From Nannobrachium achirus (Eukaryota; Chordata; Actinopteri; Myctophiformes; Myctophidae): DNA of 64,000 bases. The stretch lies in the NCBI GenBank assembly GCA_963921795.1, contig OY997647.1:65217675-65281674 (forward strand), written 5' to 3'. How positions within the stretch are numbered: the first letter of the stretch is position 1; every line of letters starts with the position of its first letter. This document shows, in pieces, positions 33,535 to 45,200 of this stretch. The notes under the pieces were generated by a model that saw nothing but the letters and a program-made list of their open reading frames with translations, ran no database searches and had not been told where the DNA came from. Both the position numbers and the translations under genes were made by a program.

Positions 33535-33700
33535 TATAAATGGTAAATGGTAAATGGTGCATTTATATAGCGCTTTTATCCAAAGCGCTTTACAGAGATT
33601 GTGCATTACATTCACCCATTCACGCACCGGTGACGGAGGAAACCATGCAAGGCACCAACCATACAATTAGAGAGGTCAGTCAGTAGGTCAGTCAGTAGGT
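33535..33700. mobile_element. Common fish repeat fragment
   Basis: TTTATATAGCGCTTTTATCC and GCATTACATTCACCCATTCA, then GGAGGAAACCATGCAAGGCA. Related to 21140-21560. Confidence 0.55.
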
Positions 33701-33800
33701 CAGTCACACAATGCATTTCCACCTTTATCTATTCACTCGCTTCAGCAACTGATCACAACTTTCACATGGCATTGGCCATTAGCATTATACAGACGATGAC

Positions 33801-34000
33801 NNNNNNNNNNNNNNNNNNNNNNNNNNNNNNNNNNNNNNNNNNNNNNNNNNNNNNNNNNNNNNNNNNNNNNNNNNNNNNNNNNNNNNNNNNNNNNNNNNNN
33901 NNNNNNNNNNNNNNNNNNNNNNNNNNNNNNNNNNNNNNNNNNNNNNNNNNNNNNNNNNNNNNNNNNNNNNNNNNNNNNNNNNNNNNNNNNNNNNNNNNNN
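33801..34000. other. Assembly gap, 200 N
   Basis: Exactly 200 undetermined bases, a round number that suggests an unmeasured gap. It lies in the interval where at least two THSD7A exons are missing. Confidence 0.99.
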
Positions 34001-34059
34001 GGTCCTAACTAATGCTCATTATGTTTTGCTATCATTGGCTGTGAACAGTTCAGACACCG

Positions 34060-34420
34060 GCCTACTAGTGACATCCTATTCCACGGACAGGACCCTAACG
34101 AAGCAATTATGGTCCTAAGGGTCAAATTCGTTCTCCTGCTATACCACTAAAATGTGGAACACCCTACTGAAGGCCTTAAAGGAGTGCAAATCCCTAACGT
34201 GCTTTAAAACGGCCCTGAAAAACCACTTACAGGCGGCAGCTGCTCCAAACTGGTAACAACTATCCTGTCCTAACCTTACCCCCCCCCCCACCCCCAGACC
34301 CTCCTATTGTAAATAACTTTTGCACTGTTTTTGTTTCTTTTGTTTACAAGTGCTTTTCTGATATAGATCTACTGCACAGTACTGTGTTCTATCTGTCTGT
34401 CATTCAATGTTATGAGTTAA
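34060..34420 (+). pseudogene. LINE 3' fragment
   Basis: Reading through frame changes, plus-strand fragments resemble KMWNTLLKALKECKS, CFKTALKNHLQ, the C-terminus of L2/Rex1-like ORF2 proteins, followed by a 3' UTR. The left side is lost at the gap. Confidence 0.55.
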
Positions 34421-35307
34421 AGAGAAGGATCTCAACGGAAATAAGCATCGCCTTACCAGAGTTTCCTTTTTGTTGACCTTGTATCAGTGTTATGAAACTG
34501 TACCTTTTCCTATGCAAAATTTCTAATACATAACTCAATCAATCAATCATCGATGGGAAAGTTATTGTGGGCATTCTATTCCTGGAAAGATCGCATGATG
34601 AAAAAGTAGACATTGTGTTTTAAAAACTATGACAACAATGATGTCACTGGTAGGCAGGTGTCCACAGACATTGACAGAGTAGATAGTGTTTTTTTTTCTT
34701 TTCATTTTGAGCATTTGTGTGTTCCAATTAGGCTATATGAACATGGAGAAAATGTTGCCAGTTGACTAAAAGGTTGTGTCCAATTTGGGTAAGTTCTCAG
34801 AATCTGCTTAAGAATCTGGCTAAAAAGGAGATTTTAGATTTGGAGGACCCCCTGTAGTAACTCTGAGGACCCCCTAGGGGTCCCAGACCCCCTGTTGAAG
34901 ACTCTTGGTCTATGGTTTCAGGCCCTGCTGTGGCTGAACAGTCCGTTGCTCGAGTGGCAGTCTCTGTTGCAGTTTCTGCAGATGTACTGTGGATGTACTG
35001 TGTACTGCCTCTGTGTCTCAGAGGAGGGCTGTAAAGAATACTTTTTGACACATGTGCCAAAGTGTATTCCTCTATGAGATTCTATAGGTGTTTTGAGTCA
35101 ATAGCCAACACTGTAGGCAGCCATTTTCAATTGTGTCAATAACTTCCTGTTCAAGAGTTTTGGGGCCAAATTCTATGCTTTTTGGAGATTCTTTTGGTGT
35201 CTTTTGAGTCAACGGGTCAACAGTTTAGGCAGCCATTTAGAATTGTGTCCATAACTAACTTCCGGTTTGAGATTGTTTTGGGGCACCCCTTCTAGGATGT
35301 CTTAGGA

Positions 35308-35720
35308 CAGGGGTCTTCAACAGGGGGTCCGGGACCCCTAGGGGGTCCTCAGAGTTACTACAGGGGGTCCTCCAATTCTTTATGTGATAGAAACCTTTTT
35401 TCTTGTTCTTTATATTAACCACTTGAACCCTAACGTCCATATTCTGAGAACTTTAGCCAAAACTAGCCGATCTACGAGCTGAGCTTGTAGATCGGCTATT
35501 TTTGGCAAAGAGGTTTGGTGTAGAGGGGAAAAAGAGCAGACTAAGTACAGAGTGAAAGGTCAAGTTTATTAAGTATTGACGGTTCAAGTGGTTAATATAT
35601 CTGAAAACACAAATTGACATGAATCCAAAATACACTGATGATCGTGCTGTCAAATGATGAAACTATATGGAATCTGGGGGTCCCTGCTTCATCTCTCTCT
35701 CAGCTAAGGGGTCCTTAGAC
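35308..35720. mobile_element. CAGGGGTCTTCAAC family, nearly complete
   Basis: Starts CAGGGGTCTTCAACAGGGGG. Short hairpin at about 35455-35512 (AGCCGATCTACGAGCT). The right end is truncated after AAGGGGTCCTTAGAC. Confidence 0.8.
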
Positions 35721-35956
35721 ATCTGTAACCAAATGTCATGCTTGCATCCAACGCGTAACGAATTCTCCCTTATTTCCCCCTACTAAATGATGTTTCTACT
35801 AAATGATGTTTCTACCCAACAGAGAGAGGATATAATTGACCTCTGCATAGCAGGGACGTCCTTCATCTGGTTGTGATTCATAACATTAAATATGATTGGA
35901 TTACACAGGATGGATATTCATATTCACACATCACATCAGCCACCGCTGATGATCAT

Positions 35957-36534
35957 TAACCCATTCAGGCCTAGAATTATTGAATGCTTTAACTATTAAA
36001 AAAATAGCAGATATACAAGCTCACAGCGCGGCACCGAGTGCCGCACTACGAGCTTGTAGATCTGCTATTTTTGAAAAATCGTGAAAATTAGAATTTTGAC
36101 CCGATTCTATAAGTGTCTTTTGGATCCTTCTAAGGTTTTTGGGAAAAAAAACTACATTTCTATGTCAGCAATCTGGCCAGCCATCGTCAAAGAAAAGGTC
36201 CTTTTCGCTCAACTGGAGCTCAGTTAGTCTGTTCTTGAGAGACTACTATGTCAGTGGTTCTCAAACCTTTTCATGTGAAGGACCCCCAAAATGATATGTA
36301 TTTGGCCACGGACCCGCATCTCAAAATATTTAGTTCCAGGGACCACCCAGAAGCAATATTTTAGTTACAAACGTTCGCTTTGAAAATACATGTATTCACA
36401 ACTTTTTCAAAAATAGCAGATCTACAAGCTCACAGCGCGGCACTCGGTGCCGCGCTGTGAGCTTGTATATCTTCTATTTTTCACTGGTTAAAGCATTCAA
36501 TAATTCTAGACCTTAATGGGTTAAATACCAGACA
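35957..36534. mobile_element. Complete family B element, 578 bp, two hairpins
   Basis: Long inverted ends (TTAACCCATTCAGGCCTAGA... and TCTAGACCTTAATGGGTTAA) extend about 38 bp each. Hairpins at about 35998-36074 and 36409-36482 lie just inside, in opposed orientation. Confidence 0.85.
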
Positions 36535-36656
36535 ACCATTAGTACTGACGCTGTGGCTGTAATGAAATGGACGCTTAAATTAACCGTTAAATATTTAAGC
36601 GGTCGCAATTAAACTTTTCCCTCTTCTTTGGCACCGGTTGAAGAATGTTGCAGCGG

Positions 36657-36898
36657 TTCTTTTTTATATCTCTGCTGGTGTTAATTAAGGGTTCTTTTTT
36701 ATATCTCTGCTAGTGTTAATTAAGGGTTCTTTTTTATATCTCTGCTAGTGTTAATTAAGGGTTCTTTTTTATATCTCTGCTAGTGTTAATTAAGGGTTCT
36801 TTTTTATATCTCTGCTAGTGTTAATTAAGGGTTCTTTTTTATATCTCTGCTAGTGTTAATTAAGGGTTCTTTTTTATATCTCTGCTAGTGTTAATTAA
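36657..36898. repeat. 35-bp minisatellite, 7 units
   Basis: Unit GGTTCTTTTTTATATCTCTG then CTAGTGTTAATTAAG; nearly identical copies. Confidence 0.93.
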
Positions 36899-37380
36899 GT
36901 GGAGCGTTTTATCTTGTACACCAAAACGACAGACAAGACAATTCTCACTCTCATTCTTCTGTGTGTCTGTCACTGTGGAGACGTTGTCAGCTACGAGCGC
37001 GACGCTCTTAATATCGTTATAATTCATATGACACTCGTATTATTGTTATCATTCGTTGAGCTGCGTGTGTGTTGTCGGATTAGTCTCATACAGAATGTGT
37101 TGCTGCTCTCAGTAAGAGTCTTTTGAACCTGGAGTTGTTACATACTTCAACATTCATAATCCCAGCTGTCAAATCGGCTGTCAAATACAGAATACAGAAA
37201 TAGATCATGCTGCTTGTCAAAGGAAGAGGATTGTTCTCAAACTACAATTCAATAATCTCTAGAATCAATATTTTGAGAGATATTCTGTATTCTACCGAAA
37301 TTATTTAACGCCCTCTGAAAATTTGGTTTATTAGTGTAGCAATTGTTCCTTTGACTTAGAACTTGTGAACTATATGTTCA

Positions 37381-37498
37381 AAACCGTACCTTTTGGAACA
37401 TTCAGTGTCTTTGCAATTGTTTTATAACCTTTTATTTTTTTGCACAGAGCAATAATCTCTTCTCTGAACTTGTCTGACCCTTCCTTAGACTTAGCCAT
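37381..37498 (-). pseudogene. Tc1-like transposase N-terminal fragment
   Basis: The minus strand reads MAKSKEGSDKFREEIIALC, KKIKGYKTIAKTLNVPKGTV, the first helix-turn-helix region of Tc1-type transposases. A stop follows within a few codons and no catalytic domain remains. Confidence 0.75.
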
Positions 37499-37599
37499 GT
37501 TTCTAGCTGCTCTAATCACAGTCAACAAGTCAACACACTAGTCAGACCAGATTGCACATCTGATGCAACTATATTAGTCGATTGCAGTTGTATTACAGA

Positions 37600-39300
37600 T
37601 GTTTTTAGGTGTAATTAAGAGTTGAATAATTGAAAGTGACATTGAAAGTGGCATTTAGCATTGAATTTGGAAAAAGAAAAAAAAAACTTTTGTTGAGCTA
37701 GTCCCATTGTTCTTGTATGATTTATTTATTTCATTCAGTTGACAGTTTGTGAATTTAGCCAATAAACCAGATTTGCAGAGTGGGTTTGAATACGTTTGAG
37801 CACAACGGAATATGCATGCATGCGTGTTTGCGTGCGTGCGTCTCAGACAGTACTTTAGCCCTTGGATGTAATTTCCCACAGTTCAGTGAGTGCATCTGCT
37901 TTGTTACTGGAGAAAGTTTTAGAAGTGATCATTGTACATTCTACACTTCAGTAGGATGCTCTTCCCAGGCTCCTGGGAGGAAGAATAATAATAATCATAT
38001 CATATTTACAAAGCTCTTCTTGCAAGGTAAACCATCCGGGTTGTATTTGACAAGACAGACAGATCTCAGAAAGTCAAGTCACGGTTCCTAGAAGTACTGA
38101 GCTGCAGTGCAGCCTTCAGCAGGCATGGAAGAAACAATATCAGGAAAACTTTGAAGCTGGATGTCCTTGTTTATTTTTATGTTTAAGAGATATTTTAGCT
38201 GACCTGATACTGTAAAAATAGGCCTACATATGAACCTGATGCGTGTAATCAGAGCCGTCTGGGAGAAATGCGAGGCCCTGTGCGAAGTCCTGTGCGAGTA
38301 GCCACATGTATCACAGTCAAGCTCAAATTATAAATAACAATAGTGTAGCATATGCCCAAAGATGGTGTATGAAACAACAGAGATGTCCATACATTAGCAT
38401 AAGGTGTAATATTAGATTTGTAATATTTTTGAATACTTTTTTTAGTTGTTGTACCTTGCTGCCTACAATATGTCTGCTCTGCACATTGTTGTAAATGTTA
38501 TTTTTGTACACAGGGCACCCAAACGAGACCCTGGTCTCAATGGATTTCCCTGAAATAAAGATTTCAATCAAATGTGTGTCCTCTGATAAGTAAACCTCTT
38601 CTTGTTGTTTATACCAGTAGTTCTCAAACATGTTTGTCTAAGGTCACACCTGTATTACATTGTTACATTATAGAACCTTACATTTAGGTCATATTACGGC
38701 ACATACATATGTAAATCTTTCCCACTAAGCTACAGTATGTGTCCTGTAGGAAAACGTTAGAGAATAGTTTGAACATAACTTCATACTTGATTCATTTAAC
38801 CAGCATCCCTACTATGGGGGAAACATTCACCAAAAACAATTGCGGATCTACAAGTGTGTTCCAACGTGATGCGTCAAGGTCATGTCCAGGGAACTTGAGC
38901 ATCATGGCTGGGGCGTCTCCAATAATCTCCCACTACAGAAACGTGATATAGGCTCCTGCCCGCATAAGGACCAGACGTATTCAAAGACTTGCACAAATAT
39001 TTACGTCACCTCACGTCACCAGGCTTTCTACAAACCTGGTATAAGTTTTGAGTGGCAAATCGAGTGGCAAAGTGAGTGGCAAAGTGAGTTTAACGTTGTT
39101 TAACGTCGTTTAATACAATCAGATAGGACTGTTCTGTTTGGATGTATGGTCTGTCAAGGCCAGAAAGTAATTTTTTTTGCCACTCAGTAGGCGTTCCCGC
39201 ATACGTTCCGGGTATGATGATGATGTCACACACATACCCTCAATTGATCCGGTCTAGGCGTGGCCTGATCCGGCAACAGGCAGAATGAGCGGCGTAGTTT
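37600..39300. other. Intronic DNA, no gene seen
   Basis: No exon or complete element was identified. A GATCTACAAGTGTG half-hairpin remnant occurs near 38845, and AGTGGCAAA is repeated at about 39050-39085. Confidence 0.45.
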
Positions 39301-39379
39301 TGTTTTGGTCTCCCCTGTTTGTTTCCCCAATCACTATTTAAATGCTAGAGAAGTGAAGTCTTGCCAGTTGCTGCGAGTT

Positions 39380-39526
39380 GGGGGGGGGGGGGGGGGGGGT
39401 GCTACTGGTCCAGGCGCATACCACTCAGGCATTGCCACATACGCATGGATGTCGGGCGGCGGCGCCAGTTCGATTCCCGATCCGGACAACATTTGCCGCA
39501 TGTCGCTCACCCCCCCCCCCCCCCCC
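39380..39526. repeat. Paired G and C homopolymer runs
   Basis: A G run of about 19 at 39380-39398 and a C run of about 17 at 39510-39526, separated by ordinary sequence. Prone to sequencing error. Confidence 0.9.
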
Positions 39527-39549
39527 ATTTCCTGTGAGTCTACTCAGTA

Positions 39550-39622
39550 GAGGCTTTTATGCCTTTATTAGATAGGACAGTAGACTCTACTGTCCTATCT
39601 AATACAGGCATAAAAGCCTTTA
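39550..39622. repeat. Perfect-arm hairpin, ~70 bp
   Basis: GAGGCTTTTATGCCTTTATT/AGATAGGACAGTAGA is mirrored by TCTACTGTCCTATCT and AATACAGGCATAAAAGCCTT. Unrelated to the GATCTACAAGC module. Confidence 0.85.
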
Positions 39623-40377
39623 TTAAAAGCCAAATCTTTAAAACTGTTTCCGGTTTGGTAGTTCCAGCCAAATTGTCAGAACCGGTGCCAGGAAGTGTAT
39701 TCGCTGTCCCTCCAAAGTGTAGTCAGTCTGATGACTACAACATGACGTAGGTTGTTTCCGCTTCCGACTGGATCAGAAACCCAACATGCTACTGAATCCC
39801 AGGCTACCCAGCTATGGGCGGTTTAGTTCAGACCTTCTCCATTACAGCTATAGAGCATCGCAGTGGCCGTGGTACTGGTGCCACTAAACAAATCTCCTGT
39901 TCATTTCCTCATAGACTTTCACGAAGATATTTAGAACAATTATGTTAAGCATAGAATCCAGGATGTCATGATCATAAAACAGTTTTTTCTGTGCAAAGAA
40001 CATTTTGAAAATCGCTAAAACAAAGGATATTTATTAAATGTATCAAATAATGAAATATTAAAATACGTTTTCATATAGGATCAAATGTTGTATGGTCATG
40101 ATTCACTGCCATCCTGTATGGCTTGGTTCTAGGCTTTACACAATTGTTATAAATATTTTTTGTAAAAGTCTATGGGGAAAATGAATGGGAGATTTTTTTG
40201 TCACACCACTTCTGCTGCCATGCTCTATATGCTGTTAGGTTCAGGTCTTCTCTCTACGCTGCTCCAAACATCAGAGATTCAGCTGAGCCAGCACACCGTG
40301 CACCCAGCAGCATTTAACAGACTGAGGGATCTGGACTAGACACACACATCTCTATCTCCTTCTACTTAATAAAACAT

Positions 40378-40748
40378 ATGGTCGCTGACGGGTGGAAACC
40401 TTGTACGTCCAAAGCCGTTAGGAATCGGAAAAAATATATTTATAAGTTGGGGTGTTCATTCTTTGGATCCAATGTGGTAGTTATTGAGTCCCAAGCTCTT
40501 GGTTGTACTTTTCATTGGTGAAATACCCTTCCCATATAGACACTTTCACTTTTACATTAAAACATTTGCAAAAACTAGTAGATCTACAACCTCACAACAC
40601 ATCACATGATGTACTGTGATGCGTTGTGAGCTTGTATATCTGCAATTTTTGCCACTTTTCACTGTAGTAGGACAATGAAGGGTATTCATTTACAAAATAA
40701 GGTTGCAACATGGAGATAGAGGGTTTCTGCTGCCCGACAGTAACCATA
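40378..40748. mobile_element. Hairpin element, long variant
   Basis: Ends GGTCGCTGACGGGTGGAAAC and CTGCCCGACAGTAACCATAT are inverted. Hairpin at about 40566-40654 with an unusual CATCACATGATGTACTGTGA loop. Confidence 0.7.
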
Positions 40749-41436
40749 TGCAGCCTAAGGGAGGCTACGTGTTTTACAACATCAGCTAAAAGCCCTCTCA
40801 GGACCTCTCTACTACTGTACGTCTAACTATAGGGTATAACATCTCTACTCTTATATAAGAACATATAATGTATAATACAAGTACCAAAGATGGGAGGAAC
40901 CATGGACAGCCGGGAAACACCTTGAGAAAGAGCAGAGGAATGTATGAAGTTGTGATCAATTCTATAAAGACGATTCATACATTTATTAAAGAGGAGCCAG
41001 AAAGTAGTGTACGATAGAGAATGAGCTCAATGTATCTCTTATGCATGAAGGCTCTGACACTGTGAATAAAATACTGACTCTCTCTCCACTCTCAAACTAC
41101 AGTAATATTCACTAACACACTCAGTCTCCAACTACAGTAATATTCTCTAGCACTGACTACAGTGAGTGGTGGAAGAATTGCTGAGAGTTTGAAGTAAAAA
41201 GTAAACCCCTCTACTGAGATGCTCTTATGGCTGCATTGCTCATCCATACTGCACATAAATCCAATACCACCATGTAGAAATGTACTCTGTTAAAAGTTTA
41301 AAGTCCTGTATGCAAAATGTGACCTGGCTAAAAGTACAAAAGTAGGATTGGCATCGAAATGTTCTTATAGTGCCAAAGTAAAAGTAATATATGTGTTTTC
41401 TTTTCAAAAGCTATCACACACACAAAAAAAAAGAAA

Positions 41437-41505
41437 ACTAATCTACCCATCTACAATCCCACAGCGCATCGCATCACGTTGTGAGCTTGTAGATTGTCTA
41501 TGTTT
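41437..41505. repeat. Degenerate hairpin module
   Basis: ATCTACAATCCCACAGCGCA and CACGTTGTGAGCTTGTAGAT; the outer stem is eroded. Confidence 0.55.
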
Positions 41506-41574
41506 GAGCATAAAATAGGGCTTAAGTGGTCAATGTATTTGCACCACTGACTACAATTACTACAGCTATGGAGA

Positions 41575-41760
41575 CCTCTATCCAGCTATGGAGTCTATCT
41601 ATGGAGTCTATCTATGGAGTCTCTAGACCTCTATCTATGGAGTCTCTAGACCTCTATCTATGGAGTCTCTAGACCTCTATCTATGGAGTCTCTAGACCTC
41701 TATCTATGGAGTCTCTAGACCTCTATCTATGGAGTCTCTAGACCTCTATGCAGCTATGGA
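41575..41760. repeat. ~23-bp minisatellite
   Basis: Unit CTATCTATGGAGTCTCTAGA + CCT, about 7 copies. Confidence 0.92.
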
Positions 41761-41808
41761 GTTTCTCTAAGCTTCTATGAAGACACAGCAGCCTCTACTA
41801 CATCTTAC

Positions 41809-41847
41809 CCTGCATGACAGTGATCCAGGCCACAACCCTAGCGGTGG
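41809..41847 (-). other. Miniexon-like cassette (uncertain)
   Basis: Sense strand has acceptor TTCCTCCCTCCACAG, 39 nt open in phase 1-1, then donor G|GTAAGA. Phase 1 agrees with exon 45201-45395 upstream. The 13 encoded residues do not resemble any part of THSD7A I can recall, so this may be chance or a lineage-specific or decayed exon. Confidence 0.25.
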
Positions 41848-42480
41848 CTGTGGAGGGAGGAACACACTCACATCACAACCCTAGTGGTGGCTGTGGAGGG
41901 AGGAACACACTCACATCACAACCCTAGCGGTGGCTGTAGGAACACACTCATATCACAACCCTAGTGGTGGCTGTGGAGGGAGGAACACACTCACATCACA
42001 ACCCTAGCGGTGGCTGTAGGAACACACTCATATCACAACCCTAGTGGTGGCTGTGGAGTGAGGAACACACTCACATCACAACCCTAGCGGTGGCTGTAGG
42101 AACACACTCATATCACAACCCTAGTGGTGGCTGTGGAGGGAGGAACACACTCATATCACAACCCTAGCGGTGGCTGTGGAGGGAGGAACACACTCACATC
42201 ACAACCCTAGCGGTGGCTGTAGGAACACACTCATATCACAACCCTAGTGGTGGCTGTGGAGGGAGGAACACACTCACATCACAACCCTAGCGGTGGCTGT
42301 AGGAACACACTCATATCACAACCCTAGTGGTGGCTGTGGAGGGAGGAACACACTCACATCACAACCCTAGCGGTGGCTGTAGGAACACACTCACATCACA
42401 ACCCTAGCGGTGGCTGTAGGAACACACTCATATCACAACCCTAGCGGTGGCTGTGGAGGGAGGAACACATTCATATCACG
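41830..42480. repeat. Minisatellite carrying acceptor-like sequence
   Basis: Units of about 36 and 44 bp alternate: AACCCTAGTGGTGGCTGTGG plus AGGGAGGAACACACTCACAT, with or without the GGAGGGA block. On the minus strand the long units read TTCCTCCCTCCACAG, a good 3' splice site. About 15 units. Confidence 0.9.
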
Positions 42481-42832
42481 GTGACATGTGCTTAATGTCT
42501 ACACCAAACTGAAGATATGGTGCAGCACAATGAGTTAGAACAAACATGACACAACCGTTCTAGCACAGCAATGTTATATATGTTAAAATCTTGTAGGCGT
42601 TTAATCCAAAGCACGTATATGCAAAAAATATGTGTGTGTGTGTGTGTGTGTGGGGGGGGGGTTGGAGAACCTTCTGTGGACATGCCCCCTTTCACAGCTT
42701 AACACATTATATGCCCACGTGGTGCCCACACGCCAATCTCTTTGATGTTTACGTGTGCCCAACGACACGTTCGACGTGTTGTACAGTAAACTATACTGTA
42801 CTGTAGCTACTGTACTTGGCTACCGCGGTGAT

Positions 42833-42926
42833 GAAACAAACTCCATTTCCCAAAATGCAGCGTGAAATCACGTGACCAGGACGTGCTGTCTGTCTCGTTG
42901 ACTTCCTGTTTAACGGCTGCACAAAA
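42833..42926 (+). promoter_or_regulatory. Possible TATA-less promoter
   Basis: Clustered motifs: AACTCCATTTCCCAAAATGC (like the ZNF143/THAP11 site ACTACAATTCCCA), ATCACGTGACC (USF/E-box) and ACTTCCTG (ETS). AAAATGGCGGG (YY1-like) follows at about 43103. Such clusters are typical of vertebrate housekeeping promoters. Motif reading only. Confidence 0.45.
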
Positions 42927-43095
42927 ATGCAGTTTTCTCCGGATTCTTTTCCTCTTTTTTCTCAAAACGGCGGCCTCTTCTACCGGCCGTACCACAAACG
43001 CTGTGGCTTAGAATTGATAAAAAACGGTCGCGAAATAAACAGGACATGCTTGGATTACATTTACTCGGATTACTTTTCTCGCCAGTACTTCGAAG
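42927..43095 (+). CDS. Candidate first coding exon of an unknown nested gene
   Basis: An ATG 40-90 nt downstream of the motif cluster opens 56 codons beginning MQFSPDSFPLFSQNGGLFYR and ending DYIYSDYFSRQYFE. It ends in a donor-like GAAG|GTAGGTAAA, with an in-frame stop just beyond. Composition (Tyr, Phe, Arg, Cys) looks protein-like but I do not recognise a family. No downstream exon was identified. It would lie on the strand opposite THSD7A within its intron. It could also be a chance frame; too short to call without transcripts. Confidence 0.3.
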
Positions 43096-43685
43096 GTAGG
43101 TAAAATGGCGGGTTGCCATGGGCACCAGCAAATTAAATGTTGAATAATTCTGGGCACCCGATGTGTTAACAGACCACTCCAGACTAAATAATATCTATAT
43201 GCTAATTTTCCTACTTATAAAGATCCCAGATGACCGTCCATGGGGTCTATTAGGCTGTCATCCAGTTTCCCCAGCAGACCTCACAGCACAGAGCGGAGCT
43301 CATACGCATATTGCTGCATATGCAATTTGTTGCATGTGTTTTGATGAGTTGTCATTACAAACACATCCGTGCCTTGGTTGTCCCACACAAGCTGTCTCAT
43401 AAATCAGGCTTTGGGGTGACCGTTTGAACTGCCAATCAAAGTGACTGCTACGGGCCAATCACAGAGCGCCTTTTCTGGGACTTGGCGAAACCCACAAATA
43501 CTGGTCGAGCATCAAATCACACACCAATCGTTTCAGTAATAGTTTTTTTTTTTGCCCAAGCAGTCAGGTTGCTGAACGGTTGAAACATAGGCAATAGCCA
43601 CTGCACACACTTTTTAAGCTGTACACTGTTACACTGTATGGTATGGGATGTAGGTCTACACTTTTGTTGGTAACTGGCTTGCTCT

Positions 43686-44095
43686 TCCCAGCAAGCACGG
43701 TCAGGACCTGGACCAATCAGTGACGTCTGGATTGGGGCCAGATCAAGTCAAACCATGACTAGTCAGATCTGGCCTAGAATATCACCTGATTTCAACCAAC
43801 ATAAATCCTGCCCACGAAAACGGACATCCTGGATTAATCAGAGAGGATCTGATCGAGGCCAGATAAATATCATAACTAGTCAGATACGTCCCAGAATATA
43901 ACCTTACATGCTCATATTTCAACCTACATCACAAACAATAACAATAATCCTGTCAAACAAAAAAGGCCATATGACGTCCTGGTAATGACGTCAAGATCAT
44001 CCCCATATGGGCTGTGATCTGGCCTGGTTCTGAACGTCACCGGAGTCACCGGAGGACATTATCATAACGTCATGACGTCATTTGGCTTGCAGGGT
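43686..44095. mobile_element. Inverted-end repeat, CCCAGCAAGC ends
   Basis: Left CCCAGCAAGCACGGTCAGGA, right GGCTTGCAGGGTT. Interior with several CAGATC/GATCTGGCC words. Boundaries approximate. Confidence 0.5.
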
Positions 44096-44159
44096 TAGCA
44101 CAAGCTGCACAAGCTGCACATTGTATGGATATATGTGACAATAAACCTGAACCTGAACA

Positions 44160-44295
44160 TAAGAGCATAAGCTCTGTTTAGCAGAGTGTGGATGGAGGAA
44201 CTCACCCTCTGATAAACACATGCGTTTATTTTATTTCTATTTTATATTTTCGGGACTTTGCGAAACACATAACCTCTGTTCAGCAGAGTGTTGGC
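44160..44295. repeat. Upstream copy of the donor region of exon 45201-45395
   Basis: Block AAGAGCATAAGCTCTGTTTA...GGAACTCACCCTCTGATAAA is repeated at 45059-45188, about 0.9 kb away. ACTCACCCTCT matches the exon's donor edge (plus strand). The block is interrupted by the hAT at 44296. Confidence 0.85.
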
Positions 44296-44774
44296 CAGTG
44301 TTGTGTTTGACAGCACATTTTGATTCAGTTTTAGTCATAGTCTTTTGAATAAAATGTCATTTAGTTTTAGTCTAATTTTAGTCGACTAAATATCATAGGA
44401 TTTTAGGCGACTAAATCTACAGTTGATTTAGTCAACTAAAATGTATTTTGGCAGAGATTGATGGCATCGTAATGACTGATTTTACACTTGGTTTGCGTGC
44501 TGAAAATACAAGCTCACAAGCTTGTAGATCTGCTATTTTAAGCGAGCAAAACCTGAGAGCAACCAAACATAAAATGACTCTCTTCCCCACCAGTCCCTCC
44601 CTAACGTTTTAGTCTAGTTTTAATTTTGTTGACAACGTTGTCAATATATTTAGTCTTATAGTTTTAGTCATCACAGCTTAGTTTTTATTTCGTTTTTATT
44701 TAGTTTTTGTCAGTGACAAAAACACAGTCGACAAACATTTTTTGTCATAGTTTTAGTCGACGAAATCAACACTG
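44296..44774. mobile_element. Non-autonomous hAT, 479 bp, CAGTGTTG family
   Basis: Ends CAGTGTTG/CAACACTG. Flanks GTGTTGGC and GTGTTGGA match at 7 of 8. Short hairpin core at about 44501-44540 (ACAAGCTCACAAGCTTGT). Rich in TTTTAGTCGAC words. Confidence 0.88.
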
Positions 44775-45058
44775 GTGTTGGATGAACTCTTGTTGACTTT
44801 GTCCTCAAAGGTACGTATGGGTTTGGTTTTGCCAGAGGTTCTGTTTTTTACTACACGCCTTTGTTTTTTCAAAGAGCGAAGTTTAGGCTAAAACATGCCC
44901 CTGGAGGCCTCCCATTGTGTCATAAGATTGGTTGAAATAAATCAAATATTTCTGTGGGGGTGGCTAAATAATCGGGGGGCGTTCCTAATGTAGGTACCTT
45001 TAGGGTTCTATGGAAACCAGTTTGGCAAGTGGGACAAAGTCAACAGGATACCACTGTA

Positions 45059-45200
45059 AGAGCATAAGCTCTGTTTAGCAGAGTGTGGATGGAGGAACTC
45101 ACCCTCTGATGAACCCATGCGTTTATTTTATTTTTATTCTATATTTTCAGGACTTGGTGAAACACATAACCTCTGTGTAGCAGAGTGTTGATGAACTCAC
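45059..45200. repeat. Second copy of the exon-donor block, adjoining exon 45201-45395
   Basis: Repeats 44160-44290 with few changes. Together with the true donor this gives three copies of ACTCACCCTCT (plus strand). Confidence 0.85.

Noticed and set aside
41809..41862. Exon immediately preceding 32774-32955 (ending ...C plus AG)
   Set aside because: TGTGGCC and TCATGCAG resemble a CGPG...C(R) exon end, but the phase would need a GG donor and a one-base deletion; too contrived to call.
43163..43402. 79-codon frame as a second exon of the possible nested gene
   Set aside because: No convincing acceptor in the right phase and no recognisable similarity.
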